Source: Pseudomonas mediterranea CFBP 5447
GTDB taxonomy: Bacteria > Pseudomonadota > Gammaproteobacteria > Pseudomonadales > Pseudomonadaceae
Direction: 5' to 3'
DNA: 64,000 nucleotides
Assembly: GCF_000774145.1 (NCBI RefSeq)
Contig: NZ_KN322966.1
Location: 166,032-230,031, forward strand
The notes below the pieces were generated by a model. The model was given only the letters and a program-made list of their open reading frames with translations, ran no database searches and had not been told where the DNA came from. Below are positions 16,480-25,168 of this stretch, piece by piece. The translations under genes and the position numbers were made by a program. The stretch's first letter is position 1, and each line of letters begins with the position of its first letter.

Positions 16480-17922
16480 ATGACCAACCTCTTGCTCTAC
16501 CAACGTATTGCTCAGCAACTGGCCGAAGACATCCGCCGGGGTGTGTATCAGCCCGGCGAACGCGTGCCGTCGGTGCGCAAGATGAGTTCGCAGCTCAATG
16601 TCAGCCATGCGACGGTGTTGCAGGCCTACGCCAACCTTGAGGATCAGGGGCTGATTCGTGCGCGGCCGCAATCTGGCTATTACGTGCACCAGACGCCGGC
16701 GCTGACGGCACCGACCCCGGATATCGCCCGGGTCGAGCGGCCGGGGTTGGTCACGCGCAGCAGCATCATCCAGCAGGTACTGGTCGAGTCCCGTCGCGAA
16801 GGGGTATTTCCATTGGGCGCGGCGGTGCCGAGTGTGGATTACCTGCCTGTACGGGCACTGCATCAGCAATTGGCCAAAGTCACGCGTTTCCACAGCCCGC
16901 GGGCGTTCAGCTATATGTTCAGCCCGGGTTTCGAACCGTTGCGTCGCCAGGTGGCGATTCGCATGCGCGATGCCGGTGTCGTGGTGGACCCTTCCGAGGT
17001 GGTGATTACCCACGGTTGCGTCGATGCGCTGCAAATGTCCCTGCGGGTACTGACCCGCCCAGGGGACCTGATCGCCGCCGAATCGCCGACTTACTACGGT
17101 TTGCTGCAACTGGCGGATCTGTTGGGCCTCAAGGTCATCGAAATCCCCAGCGACCCGGTGACCGGCATGAGCCTGGAGGCCCTGCAACTGGCGGCCAACC
17201 AATGGTCGATCAAGGCGCTGGTGCTGACGACGCGGCTGAGCAATCCCCTGGGCGGTACCATGCCCGAGGAGCGACAGAAGCAACTGTTGCGCCTGGCTTC
17301 GGATTTCGACATTCAGATTGTCGAGGATGACATCTACGGAGAGCTGATGTTCGAGCAGGGCCGCACCAAAGCACTCAAGGCTTATGATCGGCTGGACCGG
17401 GTCATTTACTGTTCGAGTTTTTCCAAGACGTTGTCGCCGGGTGTACGCATCGGCTGGATGATCGCCGGCAAGTTCCAGCAGGAGATCCAGCGGCTGCAGA
17501 CGTTCAGTACACATTCGGCGTGCAGCGTCACGCAGATGGGCATTGCGGCCTATCTGGAAAACGGTGGCTACGACCGCCATCTGCGCTATATCCGCCAGGA
17601 GTACCGCAAGAATCTCAGCGCTTTCCAGTTGGCGGTGCAGCAGTACTTCCCCGAAGGCACGCAGATGAGTCGTCCCACCGGCGGCTTCATCCTGTGGGTC
17701 AGCCTGCCGGGGCGGGTCAATACCCAGGAGTTGCACGTGCGAGCGTTGCAACAGGGGATCAGTATCGCGCCGGGGTTGATCTTCAGTAACACCGAGCAGT
17801 TCAACCACTGCATTCGCCTGAACTGCGGAATCCCTTGGAATCGCGAGGCGGAACGGGCCTTGATGACGTTGGGGTTGTTGGCCACGCAATTGTGCCAGGA
17901 GACCGCCAGCGGTTTTCTGTAG
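16480..17922 (+). CDS. MocR-type PLP-dependent transcriptional regulator
   Basis: This 480-residue fusion has a GntR winged helix at 1-70 (LAEDIRRGVYQPGERVPSVR). A fold-type I aminotransferase domain (about 105-475) follows, with the PLP lysine in SSFSKTLSPGVRIGW. MocR proteins sense PLP-linked ligands and control nearby genes. The ATG at 16480 is chosen because the GntR domain begins there; upstream in-frame sequence is the previous gene's terminator region. The neighbours do not indicate a target, and a transaminase activity is possible but usually lost in this group. Confidence 0.92.
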   Translation: MTNLLLYQRIAQQLAEDIRRGVYQPGERVPSVRKMSSQLNVSHATVLQAYANLEDQGLIRARPQSGYYVHQTPALTAPTPDIARVERPGLVTRSSIIQQVLVESRREGVFPLGAAVPSVDYLPVRALHQQLAKVTRFHSPRAFSYMFSPGFEPLRRQVAIRMRDAGVVVDPSEVVITHGCVDALQMSLRVLTRPGDLIAAESPTYYGLLQLADLLGLKVIEIPSDPVTGMSLEALQLAANQWSIKALVLTTRLSNPLGGTMPEERQKQLLRLASDFDIQIVEDDIYGELMFEQGRTKALKAYDRLDRVIYCSSFSKTLSPGVRIGWMIAGKFQQEIQRLQTFSTHSACSVTQMGIAAYLENGGYDRHLRYIRQEYRKNLSAFQLAVQQYFPEGTQMSRPTGGFILWVSLPGRVNTQELHVRALQQGISIAPGLIFSNTEQFNHCIRLNCGIPWNREAERALMTLGLLATQLCQETASGFL

Positions 17923-17994
17923 GGATCGACGGGCTTGTCAGCGTCGGATTATCAGGCCAGCATGTACTTCTCTGCCGTAAGTGCCGTCGTATCT

Positions 17995-18477
17995 ATGAAA
18001 GCCATTGTTCCTGTCACCTGGGTTTTGATCGGCCTGTTGACTGCCTTCCATGCCGGAGGTGTGGTGGCGGCTTCGGTACAAGAGAAGCCGGCCGCCAGCG
18101 CCACGAAAAGCCCAGCGAAAAGCGTGTCCAAAAAGCCGCCTGCAGCGAAGGTGCCTGCCAAGAAAACGGCTTCCTCGCAGAAGAAACGCGCGCCCATTGC
18201 CTCCAAGAGCAAATCTGCCCATGAGGTCGCCAAGACTCCATTACCGCCAGCCAACCTGGATCTGAGCTTGCCCCATGATATGGTTCAGAAACTGCAACCA
18301 CCCGGAACGGTACCGCTACCCAAGCGTGAGCCGCTGCTGCCGTCCATGTTCGGGCAGAAGCCGGACCCGTTCCAGCTCAATGGCCGTCTGCTGAATAACG
18401 AAATGCAGCTGCCGCTGCGTAATTCGGAGCGCCGGGAAGTGGAGGGCGCGGCCCTGGATTTCGAATTCAAGCGATAA
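17995..18477 (+). CDS. Secreted Lys/Ala/Pro-rich hypothetical protein
   Basis: The ATG at 17995 gives a signal peptide (residues 1-26, ending VVAAS). A basic low-complexity tract follows, rich in Lys, Ala, Pro and Ser (28-80), and then a more ordered C-terminus with LPHDMVQKLQPPGTVPLP. The total is 160 residues. Related Pseudomonas proteins are sometimes misnamed 'translation initiation factor 2' because of the low-complexity region; nothing here supports that. An earlier ATG at 17962 exists but would bury the signal. It follows the MocR gene by 72 bp. Confidence 0.7.
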   Translation: MKAIVPVTWVLIGLLTAFHAGGVVAASVQEKPAASATKSPAKSVSKKPPAAKVPAKKTASSQKKRAPIASKSKSAHEVAKTPLPPANLDLSLPHDMVQKLQPPGTVPLPKREPLLPSMFGQKPDPFQLNGRLLNNEMQLPLRNSERREVEGAALDFEFKR

Positions 18478-18624
18478 GTCTTCGAGCGCGAATGCAATTC
18501 GTCGCTGACTGTCCGGTCATCTTCCATTGGGCGAAAAAACACGCAGACGGTAATTTAAAACGGTTGTTTAAGCCGTTACTCTGTATTCCGTTATTGGGCC
18601 GTTACCCGTGAGGATGTTGTCGTC

Positions 18625-18879
18625 ATGAAATGCCGTGAAGGCTGTGGCGCCTGCTGCATTGCCCCTTCCATCAGCTCGTCGATCCCGGGCATGCCCCATG
18701 GCAAGCCGGCGGGAGAACGTTGTGTGCAATTGTCGGTCGATAACTTGTGCCGGATCTTCGGCCTGCCGGAACGTCCGGCGGTGTGCTCGGGGTTCGCCGC
18801 CGACATCGAGGTCTGCGGCAACAGCAGCGAGGAAGCCATCCGGTTGATCGGCTGGTGGGAGCAGGCCACGGCGGTGTAA
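18625..18879 (+). CDS. YkgJ family cysteine-cluster protein
   Basis: The 84-residue cytosolic protein begins MKCREGCGACC and has further Cys near residues 33, 43, 59 and 68. This is the CxxxCxxCC metal-binding pattern of the YkgJ family (zinc or iron-sulfur). Function is unknown; proteins of this family are proposed to be oxidoreductase- or Fe-S-related. Length is typical of the short form. It stands alone, 147 bp after the secreted protein gene. Confidence 0.88.
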   Translation: MKCREGCGACCIAPSISSSIPGMPHGKPAGERCVQLSVDNLCRIFGLPERPAVCSGFAADIEVCGNSSEEAIRLIGWWEQATAV

Positions 18880-18958
18880 CGGGTCAATGGACAGGGCTGA
18901 ATGCGAAGCCCAATGACGAAATTCAAATGACCGGACTTCGACAATAAGGAAAAAAACT

Positions 18959-19567
18959 ATGGGTTCGCTGCATCGTATGGCTGTGTTGTGTGGCTTGACT
19001 GCCTTTCTGGCAACCGCAACTGCGCAGGCGGAAGACTGGCAGGTCGCCAAGGAGCAGGACGGTATCAAGGTTTCCCTCAGTGAAGTGGCCGGCTCCAAGT
19101 ACAAGGCCTACCGCGGCGTGACCGTCATGAAAACCACCATGACGAAGTTGCGGGCTCTGCAGGAAGATGTCTCGGGTGCCTGTGCCTGGATCCATGAGTG
19201 CAAGACTCAGAAGCTGCTCAAGCACGAAGGCAACCAGAGCTGGACCTATACCCAGTTCAATACGCCGTGGCCGGTCACGTCCCGGGATTCGGTGCTGCAA
19301 GTCACCACCGTCGAAGGCGCCGATGGCAGCCTGACCCGTAACCTCAAGGGCGTGCCGACCTACCTCCCGGAAGAGCAGGGGTTTGTGCGAGTGGCCCAGG
19401 TCGACGGTTTCTGGAAATTCACACCCAAGGGCGCGGACCAGATCGAGGTGACCTATCAGGTCCACACCGAGCCCGGTGGTGATGTACCGTCCTGGCTGGC
19501 CAACAAATTCGTGGTGGATGCTCCGTTCAACACCTTGAAGGCCTTGAGGGAGCGTGCCGAGAAGTAA
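18959..19567 (+). CDS. START domain protein, periplasmic
   Basis: The 202-residue product has a signal peptide (1-22, TAQA) and a START-type lipid-binding fold over the rest. Recognisable segments are VYRGVTVMKTT-like strand residues, WTYTQFNTPWPVTSRDSVLQ and the C-terminal amphipathic helix. Bacterial START proteins are thought to bind hydrophobic ligands; the ligand here is unknown. GGAAAAAAACT precedes the ATG, and a terminator follows directly. Confidence 0.88.
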   Translation: MGSLHRMAVLCGLTAFLATATAQAEDWQVAKEQDGIKVSLSEVAGSKYKAYRGVTVMKTTMTKLRALQEDVSGACAWIHECKTQKLLKHEGNQSWTYTQFNTPWPVTSRDSVLQVTTVEGADGSLTRNLKGVPTYLPEEQGFVRVAQVDGFWKFTPKGADQIEVTYQVHTEPGGDVPSWLANKFVVDAPFNTLKALRERAEK

Positions 19568-19595
19568 TCGGCAGGCCTGATGACGACTACACCGA

Positions 19596-19618
19596 GACCG
19601 CCCTTGAGGCGGTCTTTT
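19596..19618 (+). terminator. Rho-independent terminator after START gene
   Basis: GACCGCC and GGCGGTC (7 bp) enclose a 5-nt loop and are followed by TTTT. It lies 29 bp after the stop codon. Confidence 0.8.
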
Positions 19619-19713
19619 CGTTGGTGCCGTCCAGGTATTCGGTGGAACGATTATTCCCCCCGAAATGTCGAGATAGAGGTAAGCCCGGCCATGATTTGAT
19701 CGAGGAGACACCA

Positions 19714-19950
19714 ATGCAAAAGTGGGAAATCACGTTCGTTGATGACCACGGCGAAGCGATCGCCGAGCAGTTCGACTATGACCAGAAGCCCACTATGGAG
19801 CAGGCAGCACAGTTGATTCGCGAAAGACTGCTTCCGGTGCCCGCCCAGCTGGACCTCAATGACCTGGAAGGGCGAACCGCCGAGCCGACGGTCAAGAATC
19901 TCAAATCCCAGCACAGCATCGAAATCATCGACATTAAGCCGATTTCATGA
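19714..19950 (+). CDS. Small hypothetical protein
   Basis: This is a 78-residue acidic cytosolic protein, beginning MQKWEITFVDDHGEAIAE, with no signal, membrane segment or cysteine. GAGGAGA precedes the ATG at the right distance, and codon use is normal for the genome, so it is likely a real gene. The family is not recognised. It stands between the START gene terminator and the RraB-like gene. Confidence 0.7.
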   Translation: MQKWEITFVDDHGEAIAEQFDYDQKPTMEQAAQLIRERLLPVPAQLDLNDLEGRTAEPTVKNLKSQHSIEIIDIKPIS

Positions 19951-20153
19951 AGTTCGTGGCCTGGCCCCGCTTGGCAGTGGCCATCACTTGCGGCTACTCT
20001 GCAATTGAGATCAGCGAAAGGATCGCCAAGGTCCGGTCTTGTCAGCTACATGCTTGTGTCCCGACGGTCATTTGATGCCGTACCGCTTGCAATCCACGGG
20101 TTGCCCGCACGGGAAGACGGAAAGTCTATCCATCGATCTGAGGAGGACGTTTC

Positions 20154-20495
20154 ATGAGCACAGCCTATCAAGAAGACATCAGCACCAGTGTGCTGCGCCG
20201 CATGAAAGAAGGCGGGTTCGACTTCTCACAATTCCATCCAATCGAGTTCTACGCCATTTTCCCGGACGAGGAGCGGGCGCGCAGGGCGGCGGGTCATTTT
20301 CGAGGTGAGTCGTTGAATGCACAGATCAGCGCACGGGATGACGGTGCCTGGTCATTGGAACTGAGCCGGGTGATGTATGCCACTTACGATGACATTGGAG
20401 ATTTCGAGCAAGACTTCGAAGCGGTGGTGGAGCCCTTGGGCGGCATTATCGAAGGTTGGGGGGTGAAGCAGGAAATCCGACGCTTCCAGGCCTGA
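20154..20495 (+). CDS. RraB family ribonuclease E inhibitor
   Basis: The 113-residue product matches the RraB fold: MKEGGFDFSQFHPIEFYAIFPDEERA..., then LSRVMYATYDDIGDFEQDFEAVVEPLGGIIEGWG. In enterobacteria RraB binds RNase E and changes which RNAs are cut. Whether this shorter pseudomonad member does the same is not shown. GAGGAGGACG precedes the ATG. A UUCG-loop terminator follows 22 bp after the stop. Confidence 0.88.
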   Translation: MSTAYQEDISTSVLRRMKEGGFDFSQFHPIEFYAIFPDEERARRAAGHFRGESLNAQISARDDGAWSLELSRVMYATYDDIGDFEQDFEAVVEPLGGIIEGWGVKQEIRRFQA

Positions 20496-20517
20496 TGTCC
20501 ATACCCTGCCACAGCAC

Positions 20518-20545
20518 AACGGCTGACCTTCGGGTTGGCCGTTTT
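20518..20545 (+). terminator. Terminator with UUCG tetraloop after the RraB-like gene
   Basis: ACGGC-tg-ACC and GGT-tg-GCCGT close a CUUCGG-type tetraloop and are followed by TTTT. Confidence 0.85.
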
Positions 20546-20619
20546 CATGTCTGCAACCTGTAGCCGAGCACGGGCAGGTATGACTCACTTTTTGTAGCTG
20601 ACTGTGTCGAGCAGAGGCC

Positions 20620-20678
20620 ATGTCCACGTTCCATGACTATGCTGGGTGTTAAAGGAAACCTGGGTGGTCGAGGACTGA
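20620..20678 (+). pseudogene. Probable remnant of a circularly permuted ATP-grasp gene
   Basis: The codons at 20649-20675 read LKETWVVED, followed by TGA at 20676. This closely resembles the usual end (KDTWVLED-like) of the circularly permuted ATP-grasp proteins (COG2308) that precede alpha-E genes in Pseudomonas. An ATG at 20620 (after AGAGG) opens a short frame, MSTFHDYAG, that runs out of frame into this tail. I infer that the ATP-grasp gene was deleted, leaving the tail and perhaps the start. The tail keeps the usual spacing to the alpha-E gene. It is short, so chance cannot be excluded. Confidence 0.45.
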
Positions 20679-20691
20679 AGGACGAATGGCC

Positions 20692-21641
20692 ATGTTGAGT
20701 AGGACCGCCTCGGACCTGTACTGGATGTCGCGTTACCTGGAGCGGGCGGAAAATCTCGCGCGAATGCTCGATGTGAGTTATTCGCTGTCATTGATGCCTC
20801 AGGATGGTCGCGGCGACGGCCTGCACGAGCTGGCCATGCCCCTGATGATCACCGGCACCCTGGACGATTACCGGGAACGGCACGGCGACCTGCACGCCGA
20901 GCGACTGTTGCATTTCTTCGCCCTCGATGCCGCCAACCCGGCCAGCATCTACAGTTGCCTGGGCGCTGCGCGGGCCAGTGCCCACGCAGTGCGTGGTCGC
21001 ATCACCGCCGACATGTGGGAAAACACCAATGCCACCTGGCTGGAGGTTCGTGACATCGCCGGCCAGGGCCTGGGGCGTTACGGCCTGAGCCGCTTCTGTG
21101 AGTGGATCAAGGAACGGTCGCATCTGTTTCGAGGGGCAACCTCGGCACCATCATGCGTAACGATGCATTCCGGTTCATTCGTCTGGGGACGTTCATCGAA
21201 AGGGCCGACAACACGCTACGCTTACTCGATGCTCGCTACGAAATGGCCGGCGACCAGGCTGACGCCATCACCGACGGCACGGCCCACGCGTATTACCAAT
21301 GGAGCGCCCTGTTGCGGGCCCTGTCATCCTTCGAGGCCTACACTGAGCTCTACCGTGAGGCTCCCGGGGCTCGCCATGTGGCCGAGTTGCTGCTGTTGCG
21401 CGCCGATGTGCCGCGCTCGCTGCGGGCCTGTACCGAAGAAATCGACCAGATCCTCGCCAGCCTGCCAGGCACCAACGGACGGCTGGCACAACGCCTGGCG
21501 GCGGAAATGGATGCACGGCTGCGCTACACCGGCATCAACGAAATCCTCGACGGTGGCCTGCATGCCTGGCTCACCGAATTCATTCCGCTGGTTCGGGAAC
21601 TGGGCAACGCCATCCACAGTTCTTACCTGGAGGTCATATGA
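20692..21641 (+). pseudogene. Alpha-E domain protein gene, broken by a one-base deletion
   Basis: The first part, from the ATG at 20692 (MLSRTASDLYWMSRYLERAE), reads in one frame through GRYGLSRFCEWIKERSHLFRGAT at 21141. The second part reads in another frame from 21144 (GTIMRNDAFRFIRLGTFIERAD) to the stop at 21639. Between them are only two bases (TC) where the family needs one codon, so one base is missing near 21142. Intact, the protein would be about 316 residues, the normal size of the alpha-helical alpha-E (COG2307) family. It overlaps the transglutaminase start by ATGA. A sequencing error is the main alternative. Confidence 0.85.
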
Positions 21642-22438
21642 GACTCTCGATCAGCCACGAAACGGCCTACCACTACGAACAGCAGGTTCGCGCCAGTATC
21701 CAGTATCTGCGCCTGACCCCTCACGACAGCGAGCGCCAACACGTGCTCAGCTGGCAGCTCGATTTGCCGAGGCCGGTGCGCGCGCAGTTGGATCCGTACG
21801 GCAACATCCTCCACGTCCTTACCCTGGACGAGCCCCACGAAACGATCATCATCGGTGCACGGGGCCAGGTGGACATCGACCCGTTGCGCGAGGCCGAGCA
21901 TGAGGATCAATCCGCGTTGCCGTTCCTGCGCTTCACCCGGCTGACCGAAGCGGACGAGGCCCTTCGTGCCTTCGCCCGGGAGCAATGCCGGCAGCGTCGT
22001 GACCGCACGGCGCTGATCGACCTGATGCACGGGGTGAACCAGCACATGGCCTACGCACCTGGCTCCACCGAAGTGGAAACCAGCGCGGCCCAGGCATTCG
22101 CCGGCCGTAGCGGGGTGTGCCAGGATCATACCCACGTATTCCTGGCCTGCGCCCGCAGCCTGGGCGTACCGGCACGCTATGTATCGGGCTACGTGTACAG
22201 CGGCGACAGTGAACACCTGGCCAGCCACGCCTGGGCCGAAGCCTGGCTCGACGACGCCTGGTACAGTTTCGACGTGACCCACCAGTTGTCACGTCCGGAG
22301 CGACACTTGAAATTGGCCGTTGGCCTGGATTACCTGGATGCCTGCCCGGTACGGGGCCTGCGTCGTGGCGGCGGTGAACAGATGCGGGCCAGGGTGGCCG
22401 TGACGCCGGCGCCGGTGATTACGGTGCAGCAGCAATGA
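21638..22438 (+). CDS. Transglutaminase-like cysteine peptidase family protein
   Basis: The 266-residue cytosolic protein has an N-terminal bacterial transglutaminase-like domain (1-80) and a catalytic core. The triad is intact: Cys in GRSGVCQDHTHVF, His in LASHAWAEAW and Asp in SFDVTHQ. It belongs to the group encoded with alpha-E and circularly permuted ATP-grasp proteins, which are predicted to make and cut amide or peptide bonds. Here it is the only intact member of that set. Its start overlaps the broken alpha-E gene, so its translation may be reduced by the frameshift upstream. Confidence 0.9.
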   Translation: MRLSISHETAYHYEQQVRASIQYLRLTPHDSERQHVLSWQLDLPRPVRAQLDPYGNILHVLTLDEPHETIIIGARGQVDIDPLREAEHEDQSALPFLRFTRLTEADEALRAFAREQCRQRRDRTALIDLMHGVNQHMAYAPGSTEVETSAAQAFAGRSGVCQDHTHVFLACARSLGVPARYVSGYVYSGDSEHLASHAWAEAWLDDAWYSFDVTHQLSRPERHLKLAVGLDYLDACPVRGLRRGGGEQMRARVAVTPAPVITVQQQ

Positions 22439-22463
22439 CGTGCGGACCGGCTTGGAACTTACT

Positions 22464-22491
22464 GTGGCGAGGGAGCAAGCTCTCTCGCCAC
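22464..22491. repeat. Single 28-bp palindrome, possible bidirectional terminator
   Basis: GTGGCGAGGGAGC and GCTCTCTCGCCAC form a near-perfect hairpin with a two-base loop. It lies between the convergent transglutaminase and cytochrome genes. It is the outer arm of the 88-bp repeat class seen at 14115 and 50493, here alone. No T-run follows. Confidence 0.7.
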
Positions 22492-22503
22492 ACGTGGATG
22501 GTC

Positions 22504-23331
22504 TTATTGGCTCAACGGCTGTTTACGCCCAGCCATATGCTTCAGATACCCCACCAACAGATCCAGCTCCGAGTCCGGCAGCACGGTCGCGGAAAACGCC
22601 GGCATCTTGCCCTGGGGCCAGTGACGCAGGCCCTGGGGATCGCGGATATAGCGCTTGAGGAAATCCCCCGAGAAATATTCGGTGGGGTTGAAGGGAATAT
22701 TCAGGTCCGGGCCAAACTGTGCGTCGCCGGCACCGTTGAGCCGATGGCATGCCAGGCAATTCTTCTGGAACACAGCGAAGCCCTTGTTGACCGGGTCGTC
22801 CTTGGACAGGCTGGGCGCCGGCAGCAGGGCGGGGAAGCGCTCGGCCACGGCTGACATGCGCTTGATGCTCGCTACCGCATATGGCCATTGTTCCGGGCTG
22901 ATATGACCCGCTTGAGGATCGGTCCAGACCAGATAGAAAGGCCCGGCACTGGGCTTGCCCTCTCCCAGGGATGGCCAAGGTGCGGCTGGATCTTCGATGG
23001 CCAGCCAGGCGCGTGCGCCGTTCTTGTTGAGTAATGGCGCCGCGGGCATTTCGGCGGCGAAACCGTCCAGGGCCACGGCCTGCAGGTGATCATCCGGCTG
23101 GACACCGGTCAGCAGCGCCGTCAGTGGCACGGCGCGATAGCTCATCGGTTTCTTGTAGGAAACGTCGTCGGGTATCTGGATCGTTTGTGCTTCAGGATGC
23201 TTGAGCAGTTCTTCGGTGTGCCAGGTACGCGCAGTCGCGCCCAGCTCCAGTACCAGTTGGGCGGCATACAGGGGCGTGCTGAGCAGCAACGCCCCGAGCA
23301 GGATGAGAGCTTTCAATGGATCGCTTTCCAT
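22504..23331 (-). CDS. Periplasmic cytochrome c with N-terminal molybdopterin-oxidoreductase-like domain
   Basis: The 275-residue product has a signal peptide (1-20, PLYA). Residues 22-150 resemble the sulfite-oxidase/YedY-type fold (VPLTALLTGVQPDDHLQAV, FAAEMPAAPLL) but I see no cofactor-binding Cys there. A class I cytochrome c domain with CLACH and a later Met (KMPAF) follows (about 180-270). It should be a haem protein in the periplasm. The start at 23331 is chosen for the signal peptide. The redox partner is not in the neighbourhood. Confidence 0.85.
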   Translation of the reverse strand: MESDPLKALILLGALLLSTPLYAAQLVLELGATARTWHTEELLKHPEAQTIQIPDDVSYKKPMSYRAVPLTALLTGVQPDDHLQAVALDGFAAEMPAAPLLNKNGARAWLAIEDPAAPWPSLGEGKPSAGPFYLVWTDPQAGHISPEQWPYAVASIKRMSAVAERFPALLPAPSLSKDDPVNKGFAVFQKNCLACHRLNGAGDAQFGPDLNIPFNPTEYFSGDFLKRYIRDPQGLRHWPQGKMPAFSATVLPDSELDLLVGYLKHMAGRKQPLSQ

Positions 23332-23456
23332 GTCGAGAGAGTGACGCAAAGGTTGGCACAGCCAACGCCGCTCGAACAACGAGCCCGTCACATTTTTTAG
23401 CGACACAATGGATAGCGATACCGCTCACTGTTGATGCAGGCACTCGCGCGCAATAC

Positions 23457-23552
23457 CTAGCCGATCACCTTGGGAATATTCGGCAGAATCAACAGCAGCG
23501 TTGTGGCGAAGAGAATGAGTCCGGCTTGACGAACTTTCGAATGTTTGAACAT
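23457..23552 (-). CDS. Small single-helix membrane protein
   Basis: The 31-residue peptide MFKHSKVRQAGLILFATT... has a basic N-terminus and one hydrophobic helix (about 10-26). AAGGCGGG lies seven bases before the ATG at 23552. It starts within a longer open frame whose upstream part lacks support. Function unknown; short one-helix proteins of this kind often bind larger membrane complexes. It lies 125 bp upstream of the cytochrome gene's start, on the same strand. Confidence 0.5.
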   Translation of the reverse strand: MFKHSKVRQAGLILFATTLLLILPNIPKVIG

Positions 23553-23939
23553 GGCTGACCCGCCTTTTTTGTTATTTCCTGAGGCCAGCCTGCAAAACTC
23601 CGTGGCGGCTGGCAGTGCACTTCCTGTCTGACAAGCGCCTCGGCAAAACCCGACGACTCTCTTGTACAAGGATTACATTAGGGGCCGCAGCCGCATTGGC
23701 TTAGATCCAATTCGTATCAGCTTCAAATAAGTCGCTATAAAAAAGCTATGAGGCCTATTGCCACCTTCTTGCGGGTCCTCTACCTAGACAGCTTGCGTTC
23801 CTGAATCGGTTAACCCGATAGCAGGCTACCGTTCGTCTGACCGTGGCCGTCAACGCGCTTGAGCGCTCGGGTCATTGAATCCAGGGCCGCTGGGCTTATG
23901 GTTGGAGCATCGCATTATCCGTCGTGGTTCGAGGATGTC
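23553..23939. other. Intergenic region, divergent promoters
   Basis: This 387-bp stretch lies between the small membrane protein and the thiolase gene. It holds AT-rich patches near 23670-23760 and an inverted repeat ATCGG-N5-CCGAT (23815-23829), centred on GGTTAACC, that could be an operator for the thiolase/FadJ pair. No gene, REP or RNA was recognised. Confidence 0.4.
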
Positions 23940-25145
23940 ATGACCCAAGCTTTGATTTTCGATGCCTTGCGCACCCCCCGTGGCAAGGGCAAGGCCGATG
24001 GCGCCCTGCACAGCGTCAAGCCGGTGAACCTGATGGGAGGATTGCTTCAAGCCTTGCAGCAGCGCATGGACCTGGACACCCGCCAGGTCGACGACATCGT
24101 GCTCGGTTGTGTGACGCCGGTAGGCGAGCAGGGGGCCGACATCGCCAAAACCGCCGCCCTGATAGCCGACTGGGATGTCAGCGTTCCGGGTGTCCAGCTC
24201 AATCGGTTCTGTGCCTCGGGCCTTGAAGCGGTGAATCTGGCCGCGATGAAAGTGCGCTCCGGGTTCGAAGACCTGGTGGTGGCCGGTGGTGTCGAGTCGA
24301 TGTCCCGGGTGCCGATGGGCAGCGACGGCGGCGCCTGGGCGCTGGACCCGCAATCCAACCTGCACGGTCACTTCGTCCCCCAGGGCATCGGTGCCGACCT
24401 GATCGCCACGCTGGAGGGCTTCAGTCGCGAAGACGTCGATGCCTACGCGCTGAATTCCCAGAAAAAAGCCGGGCGGGCCCGGGCCGACGGCTCTTTCAAC
24501 AAGTCTCTGGTAGCGGTTCGGGATCAGAACGGCATCGTGTTGTTGGACCACGATGAATTCATCCGTGTCGACACCACCCTCGAAGGCCTGGGCAGGCTCA
24601 AGCCGAGTTTTGAAACCATGGGCCAGATGGGCTTCGATGCCACGGCGCTGCGGGTCTACAACCATGTCGAGCGGATCGACCATGTGCATACACCCGGCAA
24701 CAGCTCCGGGATCGTCGATGGCGCGGCGCTGATGCTGATCGGTTCTGAAGCCAAGGGGCGCGCCCTGGGCCTGCAGCCTCGGGCGCGAATCATCGCCACG
24801 GCCGTCACCAGCACCGATCCGACCATCATGCTCACCGGTCCGGCGCCGGCCACCCGCAAAGCCTTGGCCAAGGCCGGGTTGCGGGTGGAGGACATCGACC
24901 TGTTCGAGGTCAACGAAGCCTTCGCCTCGGTGGTGCTCAAGTTCATCAAGGATATGGCCATCGACCCCGCCAGGGTCAACGTCAACGGTGGCTCCATCGC
25001 CATGGGGCACCCCTTGGGGGCAACGGGGTGCGCCATTCTCGGCACCCTGCTCGATGAACTGGAGGTGCGTCGCCTGCGCTACGGGCTGGCGACCTTGTGT
25101 GTGGGTGGCGGCATGGGCATTGCCACTGTTATCGAACGCCTTTGA
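23940..25145 (+). CDS. Acetyl-CoA C-acyltransferase (thiolase)
   Basis: It cleaves 3-ketoacyl-CoA with CoA in the last step of beta-oxidation, or runs in reverse. The 401-residue product has the nucleophile Cys91 ([12 protein letters not shown]), His357 in [14 protein letters not shown] and Cys387 in CVGGGMG. The ATG at 23940 follows GAGG; an in-frame extension to 23859 lacks family support. It is followed 23 bp later by a FadJ-like multifunctional gene. The pair is separate from the main fadBA and may serve particular chain lengths or branched substrates. Confidence 0.95.
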   Translation: MTQALIFDALRTPRGKGKADGALHSVKPVNLMGGLLQALQQRMDLDTRQVDDIVLGCVTPVGEQGADIAKTAALIADWDVSVPGVQLNRFCASGLEAVNLAAMKVRSGFEDLVVAGGVESMSRVPMGSDGGAWALDPQSNLHGHFVPQGIGADLIATLEGFSREDVDAYALNSQKKAGRARADGSFNKSLVAVRDQNGIVLLDHDEFIRVDTTLEGLGRLKPSFETMGQMGFDATALRVYNHVERIDHVHTPGNSSGIVDGAALMLIGSEAKGRALGLQPRARIIATAVTSTDPTIMLTGPAPATRKALAKAGLRVEDIDLFEVNEAFASVVLKFIKDMAIDPARVNVNGGSIAMGHPLGATGCAILGTLLDELEVRRLRYGLATLCVGGGMGIATVIERL

Positions 25146-25168
25146 GCCGACTTCCAGGAACCCTTTCA

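Noticed and set aside
17935..17994. Earlier starts (TTG 17935, ATG 17962) for the secreted Lys/Ala-rich protein
   Set aside because: They would place 11-20 residues before a good signal peptide and weaken it; ATG 17995 is preferred.
19947..20075. 42-codon frame overlapping the end of the small gene at 19714-19950 by ATGA
   Set aside because: The overlap suggests coupling, but the peptide has no recognisable pattern, no family, and unusual composition; not enough to call a gene.
21642..21903. Continuation of the first alpha-E frame past the deletion into the transglutaminase gene
   Set aside because: After position 21141 the frame loses family similarity; it is an out-of-frame reading of the alpha-E and transglutaminase genes.
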